From a virus, in IMG/VR virus record IMGVR_UViG_3300027486_000018, positions 1 to 31,208 of that record: a DNA stretch of 31,208 bases; one strand, written 5' to 3'. Both the position numbers and the translations under genes were made by a program. The notes under the pieces are model-generated. The model searched no databases. It saw nothing but the letters and a program-made list of their open reading frames with translations, and was not told the DNA's origin. Below, one piece after another: positions 23,185-28,398 of the stretch (positions are counted from its first letter, which is position 1; each line of letters opens with the position of its first letter).

Positions 23185-23405
23185 CATCCCTCCAGTTTGG
23201 CGATAAGACGGGCGAGATACCACTGGCACTTACGGGCATCCTCGAGCGCATTGCCCTTGCACCAGATGCGCAGCAGGTATTTCAGCGCTTGGCCCTGCAG
23301 GTATGCGGGCACCATGTGCGGCGCATCGGTGACTGCTGCCTCGATCACGTCGATTGCCTCGACTGGGCCGCGGCGGTAGTGCGATGGGTTGATTGGGTCT
23401 GGCAT
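23184..23405 (-). CDS. DUF3310 family protein
   Basis: 73-residue protein matching the short phage family DUF3310: 'INPSHYRRGPVEAIDVIEA' at the start, 'ALKYLLRIWCKGNALEDARK' in the middle and 'CQWYLARLIAKLEG' at the end. The family is widespread in phages and often linked to nucleotide metabolism genes; its biochemical role is not established. It overlaps the next gene by one to four bases. Confidence 0.85.
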   Translation of the reverse strand: MPDPINPSHYRRGPVEAIDVIEAAVTDAPHMVPAYLQGQALKYLLRIWCKGNALEDARKCQWYLARLIAKLEG

Positions 23406-23420
23406 GGGTAGTGGGTCTGA

Positions 23421-23681
23421 CTACTTGGCTTCAAGTTCGTTGGCAATAATGAGGATCTCGTAGAGAGCATCCATGTACCCTTCAACGTAGTTCTGATGCA
23501 CGTAGTTAATGTCTTCAATGGTTTTCTCTGGAGTCACTGCATTGACAGCAGCGCGAAGGGCGTCAGAGATCTGAGCTTCGTGGTCCTGAATCCATTCGCC
23601 ACTGTCGTTGTAGTAGCCATCACTGGCGACTTTGTAGGCATACATAACTGCTTGAGCAGCAGGTGAAAGTTGTTGAGTCAT
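23421..23681 (-). CDS. 'SPAAQAV' family protein, copy D
   Basis: 86-residue acidic helical protein. It shares with three genes further upstream in the operon the start 'LSPAAQAVMYAYKVA', a central 'ALRAAVNAVTP' and an end 'ILIIANELEAK'. The middle differs, being Tyr/Asn-rich ('NYVHQNYVEGYMDALYE'). It is separated from its neighbours by 12-15 bases instead of overlapping them. It is the most diverged full-length copy and is split from the others by one unrelated gene. Function unknown. Confidence 0.75.
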   Translation of the reverse strand: MTQQLSPAAQAVMYAYKVASDGYYNDSGEWIQDHEAQISDALRAAVNAVTPEKTIEDINYVHQNYVEGYMDALYEILIIANELEAK

Positions 23682-23693
23682 TAGTTGATCGGA

Positions 23694-23948
23694 CTAAGAG
23701 GGTTCGTAGGTGGCAGCAAAGATGTCAGGCTTGCAAGGGTAGAACTCCCCCTTGATGCCGCGAATAATCCAGTCGCCGGGACTAGCAGCATGCGTGCCTT
23801 CCAGGGTCTCAATCAACAGGTGGTAACCATCGCAGCATGCGTCGCCACCTTGCTCGAGAATCCAGTTGGTGACCTCCACTGTATTAACAGCGGTGCCGCT
23901 GTACTGGCGAGCTTCGATTTGAACAGGTTTTTTGGTGAAGTAGGGCAT
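23694..23948 (-). CDS. Small conserved phage protein with 'PGDWIIRGIKGEFYPCKPDI' motif
   Basis: 84-residue protein with an N-terminal strand-rich part ('YFTKKPVQIEARQYSG'), a helix 'VTNWILEQGGD' and a conserved-looking C-terminus beginning 'SPGDWIIRGIKGEFYPC' and ending 'FAATYEPS'. This motif occurs in short accessory proteins of many unrelated phages; no function is established that I know of. It sits inside the array of SPAAQAV paralogues, suggesting insertion into or co-mobilisation with the array. Confidence 0.78.
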   Translation of the reverse strand: MPYFTKKPVQIEARQYSGTAVNTVEVTNWILEQGGDACCDGYHLLIETLEGTHAASPGDWIIRGIKGEFYPCKPDIFAATYEPS

Positions 23949-23962
23949 GATAGTGAGGTGGA

Positions 23963-24217
23963 CTACTGGGCTTCAAGCTCGGCGGCGATGGCGAGGAGAC
24001 TCAGCCTGATTTCGACCTTCTTTTGCAACGGTAAGGCGTGATTGCGGTCGAAGAATTCTTCTTCAAGGGCGGGCGGCACCACCTGATCCGCAACAGCACG
24101 CAGGGCGGCGGCGAGGGCCTCACGCTCCGGGTCGTGAGTTAGGCAGGTCACGTCGGGACTGAGCTTTTCCTCCCAGGCATCCAGAACTGCTTGAGCAGCG
24201 GGTGAAAGTTCAGACAT
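23963..24217 (-). CDS. 'SPAAQAV' family protein, copy C
   Basis: 84-residue helical protein: 'MSELSPAAQAVLDAWEEKL', 'ALAAALRAVADQVVPP', end 'LLAIAAELEAQ'. Its start region is almost the same in DNA as those of the copies starting at 24462 and 24692. The first and last thirds are well conserved and the middle varies in length, as in a scaffold with a variable insert. Function unknown. Confidence 0.75.
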   Translation of the reverse strand: MSELSPAAQAVLDAWEEKLSPDVTCLTHDPEREALAAALRAVADQVVPPALEEEFFDRNHALPLQKKVEIRLSLLAIAAELEAQ

Positions 24218-24234
24218 AGAAGTGATGTTGACTA

Positions 24235-24462
24235 CTATTCTCCGAGTTCGTAAAGCGGTAACTCTTCCAGCTCGTTCACGATGTCGAGCACGTCTTGGCG
24301 AATCTCAGGAGCGTTCTTGATGCGGACCGCCAGGGATGTGAGGGCAGCAGCTAGGCACGCTTCCTGCCAGTAGTCGGGTGAAGGTCCAGGGCGCCAGCAT
24401 TCTGCGTAACGCTCGCGGAATGCTGCGACTATGGCGCTGGTAGCGGGGGAAAGTTCAGACAT
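24235..24462 (-). CDS. 'SPAAQAV' family protein, copy B
   Basis: 75-residue acidic protein beginning 'MSELSPATSAIVAAFRERYA', with 'LAAALTSLAVRIKN' where its relatives have ALRAAADQVVP, and ending 'VLDIVNELEELPLYELGE'. The end is longer than in the other copies. The leader before the ATG matches that of copy C over about 20 bases. Function unknown. Confidence 0.75.
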   Translation of the reverse strand: MSELSPATSAIVAAFRERYAECWRPGPSPDYWQEACLAAALTSLAVRIKNAPEIRQDVLDIVNELEELPLYELGE

Positions 24463-24476
24463 AGAAGTGGAAGCGA

Positions 24477-24692
24477 CTACAGGGTTTCAAGCTCAACGGC
24501 AATGGCCAGAAGTTCGGCGCGTATTGCTGATGCGTGTACATCACAGCAAGAGTCATACGGAAGACGTGGCGCTGGAACCACCTGATCCGCAGCAGCTCGC
24601 AAAGCGGCAGCAATGTGCAACTGCACGATTCGAGACCCAGCACAGTTGCTGGCAGTAATTACCTCCTGAGCGGCAGGTGAAAGTTCAGACAT
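24477..24692 (-). CDS. 'SPAAQAV' family protein, copy A
   Basis: 71-residue protein beginning 'MSELSPAAQEVITASNCAGS', with 'IAAALRAAADQVVPAPRL' and end 'ELLAIAVELETL'. It is the first copy of the array and lies downstream of a 194-base non-coding stretch with an inverted repeat and possible promoter, so it probably opens a transcription unit. The centre has two adjacent cysteines. Function unknown. Confidence 0.75.
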   Translation of the reverse strand: MSELSPAAQEVITASNCAGSRIVQLHIAAALRAAADQVVPAPRLPYDSCCDVHASAIRAELLAIAVELETL

Positions 24693-24733
24693 GGAAGTTG
24701 AGGCGGGTGGTAAAAGGCAAGTATTAGCTGATT

Positions 24734-24764
24734 CCTGTTTTCAGGTAATACATGCTGATACCTG
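24734..24764 (-). promoter_or_regulatory. Operator-like inverted repeats upstream of the paralogue array
   Basis: CAGGTA (24742-24747) and TACCTG (24759-24764) form a 6-bp inverted repeat with centres 17 bp apart. The left arm is also part of CCTG-TTTT-CAGG (24734-24745). On the minus strand TAATAC with an upstream TTACCT at 16 bases could be a promoter directed at the array. Three copies of a CAGG-type half-site suggest repressor binding. The regulator is not known. Confidence 0.35.
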
Positions 24765-24801
24765 CCGTGTGCTACAGTGTTGAGGCTGATCAGAAAGCAG
24801 C

Positions 24802-24859
24802 AAAGCGGCTGGAGTGAGATCCAGTTGCAAGGGCGGTGGGGGTGACATCCTGCCGCTTT
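24802..24859. other. Long-range stem with internal hairpin
   Basis: AAAGCGGC (24802-24809) pairs with GCCGCTTT (24852-24859) around 42 bases that contain a second short stem (TGGA at 24810-24813 with TCCA at 24820-24823). It lies in the non-coding stretch between the 60-residue gene starting at 25069 and copy A of the paralogue family. On the + strand the outer stem runs into TTTT. It may attenuate or process the leftward transcript, or be chance. Confidence 0.3.
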
Positions 24860-24886
24860 TTAATGCTTTTACCAATGAGTCAGAAG

Positions 24887-25069
24887 TCAGTCATCAAGCA
24901 GTCCTCCATCAACAAGACCGTCGCACCACTCCTTGAACGGTGCTTCGATCTGAGCCATGGCCTTGTTGTCGATAGTCTCAGGCTTGCGGATCATGCTGAT
25001 TGCCAAGCCCAAAGCGTCGCCAAGGCGATTCTCCAGCGTGTTCAGTGGCACAAACTTGTAGTCAGTCAT
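24887..25069 (-). CDS. Small unknown protein
   Basis: 60-residue protein ('YKFVPLNTLENRLGDALGLA', 'RKPETIDNKAMAQIEAPFKE', end 'LVDGGLLDD'), helical and acidic. GAGG lies seven bases before its ATG, one of the better ribosome sites in the operon. It is followed by the non-coding stretch before the paralogue array. Function unknown. Confidence 0.65.
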   Translation of the reverse strand: MTDYKFVPLNTLENRLGDALGLAISMIRKPETIDNKAMAQIEAPFKEWCDGLVDGGLLDD

Positions 25070-25093
25070 TGTTGAACCTCGTAGTGTGTAGAG

Positions 25094-25279
25094 CTAATCC
25101 AGCCAGCTCCATGCGATGCGTTGACAGATGCGCCATGCGTGTTTTTTGTCAATCTCGTAGCGATCAGCAAGTTTTGAATAGCTCAGCCCCTCAGCGCGAA
25201 GCTGGCGCAGCTCGCGCACTAGCTCCTCGCTCAGGATCACGGCAACATTCTCCTCGCCGCGTTTGAACGGCCGGCTCAT
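25094..25279 (-). CDS. Small helix-turn-helix protein
   Basis: 61-residue protein with a C-terminal helix-turn-helix: 'LVRELRQLRAEGLSYSKLAD' followed by 'RYEIDKKHAWRICQRIAW'. This matches the resolvase/HTH-type modules found as single-domain phage proteins, probably a transcriptional regulator. The ATG at 25279 overlaps the stop of the preceding gene (ATGA); a second in-frame ATG at 25285 is possible. Confidence 0.75.
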   Translation of the reverse strand: MSRPFKRGEENVAVILSEELVRELRQLRAEGLSYSKLADRYEIDKKHAWRICQRIAWSWLD

Positions 25280-25545
25280 CGCCACTTATCACCAAGCAAC
25301 TGCTGGCGGCAAACCTCGATCGCCTGCTGCGCCTGCTTCTGCGTCATCACCGACTCGGTGGCATCCATGGCGCGCACCACACGGGCGAGCAGCTCAGGGT
25401 ATGGAGTGTCGCGGAAGTTGGCTGCTAGGTCGAGCGCAAACTCCTCCCACAGTCCGGTGTAGGTGCTGCAGGTACGGCCGCTGCGTTCATAGAGCGCGTC
25501 CATCATGTCGGCGCGAATCTGGTCGAGTTTGACTGCTTCGTTCAT
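25276..25545 (-). CDS. Small unknown protein
   Basis: 89-residue helical protein ('LDQIRADMMDALYERSGRTC', 'LYTGLWEEF'-like aromatic segment 'TYTGLWEEFALDLAANFRDT', 'ELLARVVRAMDATESVMTQK'). Sequences with a 'TGLWEEFALDL' core recur, as far as I recall, in cyanophage accessory regions. Coupled to both neighbours by ATGA overlaps. Function unknown. Confidence 0.65.
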   Translation of the reverse strand: MNEAVKLDQIRADMMDALYERSGRTCSTYTGLWEEFALDLAANFRDTPYPELLARVVRAMDATESVMTQKQAQQAIEVCRQQLLGDKWR

Positions 25546-25739
25546 GGTTCGAGGTGTTGGCGGATGCGGAGCAGCTCAGCGCAGAGCTGCTGGCGGTTGC
25601 GGATTCCAACGGTGCCGCACAGCTGGTCGATTCTGATGTCGATCAGCTGGCGGATCCGCTGGCGCTCCTCAGTCTGACCAGCCGTGAAGGCACTGGTGTC
25701 GCTCAGCAGCTGCTCGATGCGGTGGCGGATGTCGCTCAT
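25542..25739 (-). CDS. Small unknown coiled-coil-like protein
   Basis: 65-residue protein ('MSDIRHRIEQLLSDTSAFTA', 'EERQRIRQLIDIRIDQLCG', 'QQLCAELLRIRQHLEP'), rich in Arg, Gln and Leu and probably all helical. The true start is the ATG at 25739, which overlaps the stop of the RlpA-like gene. The upstream extension of the frame is only the antisense-like shadow of that gene. Function unknown; oligomerisation is likely. Confidence 0.7.
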   Translation of the reverse strand: MSDIRHRIEQLLSDTSAFTAGQTEERQRIRQLIDIRIDQLCGTVGIRNRQQLCAELLRIRQHLEP

Positions 25740-26059
25740 GGATGCGAGATACGGACTGTTGCAATGCCATCGAGCGGCACACCAAGGCGGTGCGCAGCAC
25801 CGGCGCTGAGATCGATCGAGCCGCAGTCGCACCGATCGGTGACGCGCACCGTGAGCGTGCGGCCGCGGTGGCTGACGCGCACCGGTGTGCCGCATGGCAG
25901 CCATGGATGCGCGGCGCTAATGCCCCAGTGCTGATAGGTGCTGCCACACGCCGTCTGGCGGCCGTGAAACCAGCCGTCATAAACGGTGGCAGTCACCTGC
26001 CGGGCGTGCACCGGGCTGGCCAGCAGCAGCGCTGCAGCGGTCAAGGCAGCGCGGATCAT
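25736..26059 (-). CDS. Exported RlpA-like double-psi beta-barrel protein
   Basis: 107-residue protein with a clear signal peptide (1-19, 'MIRAALTAAALLLASPVHA') and one double-psi beta-barrel (about 22-104). The RlpA landmarks are 'AAHPWLPCGTPVRV' with His51 and 'VRVTDRCDCGSIDLSAGAAH' with Asp75, positions matching catalytic His and Asp of RlpA lytic transglycosylases. The usual 'SGE' glutamate is replaced in 'TACGSTY', so activity is uncertain. Four cysteines (38, 56, 77, 79) could form two disulfides in the periplasm. Phage cell-wall proteins normally sit with lysis genes; this one is among small accessory genes. Confidence 0.85.
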   Translation of the reverse strand: MIRAALTAAALLLASPVHARQVTATVYDGWFHGRQTACGSTYQHWGISAAHPWLPCGTPVRVSHRGRTLTVRVTDRCDCGSIDLSAGAAHRLGVPLDGIATVRISHP

Positions 26060-26292
26060 GCCACCTCCACTGCAGCGGCATCAGGCCAGCGATTGCGCGC
26101 ATACTTCTCAGCAGCGCGCTTCGATTCGGCGCGCGTGTACCACGTCACGGGGCGTGCATTCTTGGGATAGATGATCACCTTGAAATCACGCACGCGGGCG
26201 CGATGACGTGGCCGGCTGATGCCTTCGCCGTAGTTGCCAACTTCCTCAGGGTCTGTGCGCCACTGGAAGAGTGCGCCTTTCATTTCAGCCAT
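26056..26292 (-). CDS. Small basic unknown protein
   Basis: 78-residue basic protein ('MKGALFQWRTDPEEVGNYGE', 'RPRHRARVRDFKVIIYPKNA', 'RAESKRAAEKYARNRWPDA'). The ATG at 26292 overlaps the stop of the preceding gene by eight bases and is preferred to an upstream GTG/TTG extension. A start nine bases later (26283) is also possible. The pattern of strands and a basic helix would suit nucleic-acid binding; unproven. Confidence 0.65.
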   Translation of the reverse strand: MAEMKGALFQWRTDPEEVGNYGEGISRPRHRARVRDFKVIIYPKNARPVTWYTRAESKRAAEKYARNRWPDAAAVEVA

Positions 26293-26461
26293 AGTTAATG
26301 CTCTCAGTGACGGTTTCGACGTTGATCCATTCAAGTTCTGGCCACCACTCGAGCCATGTATCGGCGGCGATTAGCTTGGCCTCAGTGAGGCTGGTGGCGG
26401 TCACGCACTCAAAGACATTGGCGCTTGGAATGCGGAAGTAGTAGCGGCGTGGTTCAGTCAT
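26285..26461 (-). CDS. 58-residue Trp-rich protein
   Basis: ATG 26461 to TGA 26287-26285 encodes 'MTEPRRYYFRIPSANVFECV', then 'TEAKLIAADTWLEWWPELEW', ending 'INVETVTESINYG'. It fills a gap between larger genes and overlaps each neighbour by eight bases in the same way as others in this operon. The strand-helix-strand layout with a Trp cluster looks real and resembles a short family I associate with cyanophages. Function unknown. Confidence 0.7.
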   Translation of the reverse strand: MTEPRRYYFRIPSANVFECVTATSLTEAKLIAADTWLEWWPELEWINVETVTESINYG

Positions 26462-26585
26462 GCCGCACCACCTGCTGCGTGCCGGAGTGGGTGGGTGCGT
26501 GATGCGCGCCGGATTCGATGCCGATCATCGCGAACACACTCGCAGCGATCAGGCAGCAGATGGCGTTGTTGATGTGGTTGATCAT
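26454..26585 (-). CDS. 43-residue peptide with hydrophobic N-terminus
   Basis: ATG 26585 to TGA 26456-26454 encodes 'MINHINNAICCLIAASVFAM' followed by a polar His/Thr/Gln tail ('GAHHAPTHSGTQQVVRHD'). The hydrophobic part may be a membrane anchor or a lipoprotein-like or signal segment; the Cys pair at 10-11 sits too early for a classical lipobox. It is coupled by ATGA to the upstream gene and by eight bases to the next. Function unknown. Confidence 0.55.
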   Translation of the reverse strand: MINHINNAICCLIAASVFAMIGIESGAHHAPTHSGTQQVVRHD

Positions 26586-26776
26586 TGTGCAAGCGCTTTG
26601 CGGACGCGGTAGACGGAGAGATTGAGACGGGTGGCGATCTGTTGCTGAGTGAGACCAGTGCGCCGCAGGATGCGCACGCGGCGATCGTCGCTAGCGGTGA
26701 GCCAGTCGATCACTGCGATCACAAGCAGCAGCGGCAGGAGCAGCTTCCAGATCACCAAGAGAGTGGCGGTGAACAT
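26582..26776 (-). CDS. Membrane-anchored helix-turn-helix protein
   Basis: 64-residue protein with a transmembrane helix at about 3-26 ('TATLLVIWKLLLPLLLVIAV') followed immediately by a helix-turn-helix ('DDRRVRILRRTGLTQQQIAT', 'RLNLSVYRVRKALAQ'). The second part has a good LuxR/MarR-like 'TQQQIATRLNLSVYRVRKAL' recognition pattern. The ATG at 26776 is preferred; the upstream extension (to 26851) is polar and not conserved-looking. A DNA-binding domain held at the membrane could link transcription to membrane state or tether phage DNA. That role is inferred. Confidence 0.7.
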   Translation of the reverse strand: MFTATLLVIWKLLLPLLLVIAVIDWLTASDDRRVRILRRTGLTQQQIATRLNLSVYRVRKALAQ

Positions 26777-26897
26777 GGGGCGGTGTGAGTAGGTGTGCCC
26801 CTGCGATCGCAGCTCGCTGGGGCGGTAGTGGCTGGCTGTTCTCTTGTCCACAGCGGAGGATCCGGGGCGCGCTATCCGGCTTGTGGCCTAACTGAAG

Positions 26898-26913
26898 CGC
26901 CCCCGAAGGGGCG
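26898..26913 (-). terminator. Terminator-like GC hairpin
   Basis: On the minus strand CGCCCC-TTCG-GGGGCG forms a 6-bp GC stem with a TTCG loop, seven bases after the stop of the 65-residue gene. The following bases (CTTCAGTT) are only moderately T-rich, so termination would be partial. It separates the gene at 26920 from the membrane-anchored HTH gene. Confidence 0.4.
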
Positions 26914-26919
26914 GTGCCC

Positions 26920-27117
26920 TTAGAGCCACTCCTCAAGCACGGCTTGGGCGTTGCCCAGATCGTGCTCGATCGAGTCAGCCAGCGCGATAGCCTCTCGGGC
27001 TACCGCGAGCAGCTGCTCGGTAGAGCGGCTCCACGCCTCGAAGGCCGCGTCCACCTCAGCGATTAGCGCTGCGGTTTCGGCCTCGCGGGCGAGGGCGTTG
27101 CGGGTGATGTCGTCCAT
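26920..27117 (-). CDS. Small acidic helical protein
   Basis: 65-residue Ala/Glu-rich protein that is probably one long helix or helical hairpin ('NALAREAETAALIAEVDAAF', 'TEQLLAVAREAIALADSIEH'). GGAG lies five bases before the ATG, a good ribosome site. It stands alone between a 280-base leader-like stretch and a terminator-like hairpin, so it may be separately transcribed. Function unknown. Confidence 0.65.
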   Translation of the reverse strand: MDDITRNALAREAETAALIAEVDAAFEAWSRSTEQLLAVAREAIALADSIEHDLGNAQAVLEEWL

Positions 27118-27399
27118 GCGATCTCCGGTGTGTGGGTGAGCCCCCGGCGGGACTCATGGGTGCCGGGTGAAGGCCACCACCGGAGCGGGACGACTCCCGC
27201 AAGTATTCAGTTTTCAAGGATCAATGTTGTGCCGGGCCAACCGGCGATGCGGGCTTAGTCAGGCCCTGTTGAGCTCGATTGCGGGGTCGTGTGCTCTGTT
27301 CCCCCTGGCCGCGTTTTTAGCGAGGTGCCGGTCCCCTTCCCTCGTGACACCATCATACACCGTCGACGGTGCACGTGCCAGGGTGTGCGCAACATCTCT
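27118..27399 (-). other. Long structured non-coding stretch, probable leader
   Basis: No convincing coding frame is seen on either strand over 282 bases. It contains GCGGGA/TCCCGC with a 4-base loop (27185-27200), GCCGG/CCGGC pairs near 27231-27245, and several other GC-rich palindromes. Since the next leftward gene starts at 27117 and a -10-like TATGAT lies at 27357-27352, most of it could be a roughly 230-base 5' leader. A small RNA is an alternative. Confidence 0.35.
27352..27371 (-). promoter_or_regulatory. Perfect palindrome overlapping a -10-like element
   Basis: CACCGTCGACGGTG (27358-27371) is a perfect 14-bp palindrome. On the minus strand it directly precedes TATGAT (27357-27352), a five-of-six match to the -10 consensus. 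The -35 region is poor (TGGCAC at 17 bases). A palindrome in the spacer of a promoter suggests repressor or activator control of the leftward leader. Confidence 0.4.
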
Positions 27400-27633
27400 T
27401 CACACTGCGTCGGTGCCCACTGCCAGCTCCACCGGGACGCGCAGCATCGGCACGCTTTTGCCCGTGCCCTGCGTGCGCTCCCAGCCCACTACCGCCACGC
27501 TCACCGGCAGTTCCGCGGTGTACCAGACGTGGCGGCACTCGGTGCAACGTCGCTGCCTGATGACCCGATCGTCAAACCTGCCATTCGTATACGTTGCGCG
27601 GATCTCACCGCAACCGCACCGGGGGCAATTCAC
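27400..27633 (-). CDS. Zinc-ribbon protein, NrdR-like N-terminal domain
   Basis: 77-residue protein whose first ~40 residues form a zinc ribbon (Cys3, Cys6, Cys30, Cys33) with 'RQRRCTECRHVWYT', closely matching the DNA-binding ribbon of NrdR, the repressor of ribonucleotide reductase genes. The ATP-cone that senses nucleotides in NrdR is missing; the last ~30 residues are a short beta-rich tail. It may be a stand-alone regulator. The start is GTG at 27633, divergent from the gene at 27675 with 41 bases between. Confidence 0.78.
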   Translation of the reverse strand: MNCPRCGCGEIRATYTNGRFDDRVIRQRRCTECRHVWYTAELPVSVAVVGWERTQGTGKSVPMLRVPVELAVGTDAV

Positions 27634-27674
27634 TGTTCGGCTAGCCTGATCATGTACACCACCACTATGGCACC

Positions 27675-27881
27675 ATGAACTTCGGTGAGTGGATGGCAGT
27701 TCAGCTGACCGCCGAACAGCAGTTTGAAATAGAAAAGCAGGCCCGCAGCCTGCTCAACAGCCCAGACGCCGGCACCATGGCCGCAGCGCTTTTGAAGCAA
27801 GCCTGCTACCAGCAACAACTGCTGCAGCAGGCTGTTCATGAAATCGCCCGCCTCGAGTGCGAGCTGATGGGTCGGCCCTAG
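27675..27881 (+). CDS. Small helical protein, faintly NblA-like
   Basis: 68-residue protein on the + strand within a leftward region. 'VQLTAEQQFEIEKQARSLL' followed by a loop and a second helix 'AAALLKQACYQQQLLQQAVH' resembles the size and helix-loop-helix layout of NblA, the phycobilisome-degradation adaptor carried by some cyanophages. The similarity is limited to the first motif and may be coincidental. It shares a short divergent region with the zinc-ribbon gene and converges on the SSB-like gene, overlapping it by four bases (CTAG). The isolated, single-gene orientation is typical of a morphon-like insertion. Confidence 0.6.
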   Translation: MNFGEWMAVQLTAEQQFEIEKQARSLLNSPDAGTMAAALLKQACYQQQLLQQAVHEIARLECELMGRP

Positions 27882-28210
27882 AACAGATCCGGTTCGATAT
27901 CGAGCACCACGCCATCGGTGGCGGTAGCCAGCTTCTGTGCAGCCTGCGTCGCCGCGGCGGCAGCAGCAGGCGGCACCCAATCACGCGGCGGCTGCGCCAC
28001 TGCGCTCACATATGCCAGTCCCTTCTGGCTGGTCTTCTTCCATCCGCTGATCGGCACCTGTACTGAGCCGTACTGATCAGGCGTCTGGCTCATCACAAAC
28101 GCGCAGAACGCGTCGAGCTCCTCCACCTTCACGTTCATCATTCCGCTGAAATCCACCTTGCTCTCGGGTTTGGTGGACTTGAAGATCGATAGGTTCAGCT
28201 TGAAGGTCAT
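27878..28210 (-). CDS. Small protein with SSB-like acidic tail, beside RecT
   Basis: 110-residue protein. Residues 1-75 are a compact beta/helix domain ('FKLNLSIFKSTKPESKVDFS', 'GSVQVPISGWKKTSQKGLAY'). Residues 79-95 are a Pro/Ala-rich linker, and the protein ends 'VVLDIEPDLF', an acidic tip with terminal Phe like that of bacterial SSB. Position next to recombination genes supports a single-stranded DNA binding role, though no OB-fold signature can be assigned by eye. Coupled by ATGA to the preceding HTH gene. Confidence 0.6.
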   Translation of the reverse strand: MTFKLNLSIFKSTKPESKVDFSGMMNVKVEELDAFCAFVMSQTPDQYGSVQVPISGWKKTSQKGLAYVSAVAQPPRDWVPPAAAAAATQAAQKLATATDGVVLDIEPDLF

Positions 28211-28398
28211 TTGTTTTCGGGATTGATGGTGTTGGCCTGTTCGTAGAGCTCCACCTCGGCCAGGGGATAGAGCACGAAACCGGGAGTGCGGAAGTACGGC
28301 GGACCCTTGCCCGCATCACGCCATCGTTTCAGCGTGTCAGGGTGCAGTCCCCATCGCTGCGCCACCTGCGTGGCGGTGAGATAACTAGAAGAGTTCAT
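28207..28398 (-). CDS. Excisionase/MerR-type helix-turn-helix protein
   Basis: 63-residue winged-helix DNA-binding protein: 'YLTATQVAQRWGLHPDTLKR' (helix-turn-helix) followed by 'WRDAGKGPPYFRTPGFVLYP' (wing) and 'LAEVELYEQ'. This is the HTH_17/excisionase layout. It may act as a directionality factor or local regulator. With no integrase in the window, regulator is the safer call. It starts 14 bases inside the recT end and is coupled to the SSB-like gene. Confidence 0.85.
   Translation of the reverse strand: MNSSSYLTATQVAQRWGLHPDTLKRWRDAGKGPPYFRTPGFVLYPLAEVELYEQANTINPENK

Noticed and set aside
23421-24692. Possible CRISPR-like array
   Set aside because: The repetition is of whole coding units with conserved ends, not short identical repeats with equal spacers.
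25554-25934. 126-codon plus-strand frame opposite the RlpA-like gene
   Set aside because: Shadow of a gene with a signal peptide and conserved barrel motifs.
27167-27649. 160-codon plus-strand frame over the leader region and zinc-ribbon gene
   Set aside because: Covers the antisense of a zinc ribbon with intact cysteines. Low-complexity Ser/Arg/Cys composition.
28207-28398. Evidence of lysogeny from an excisionase-like gene
   Set aside because: Excisionase-type HTH domains are also common regulators and no integrase, attachment repeat or repressor was seen in the window.
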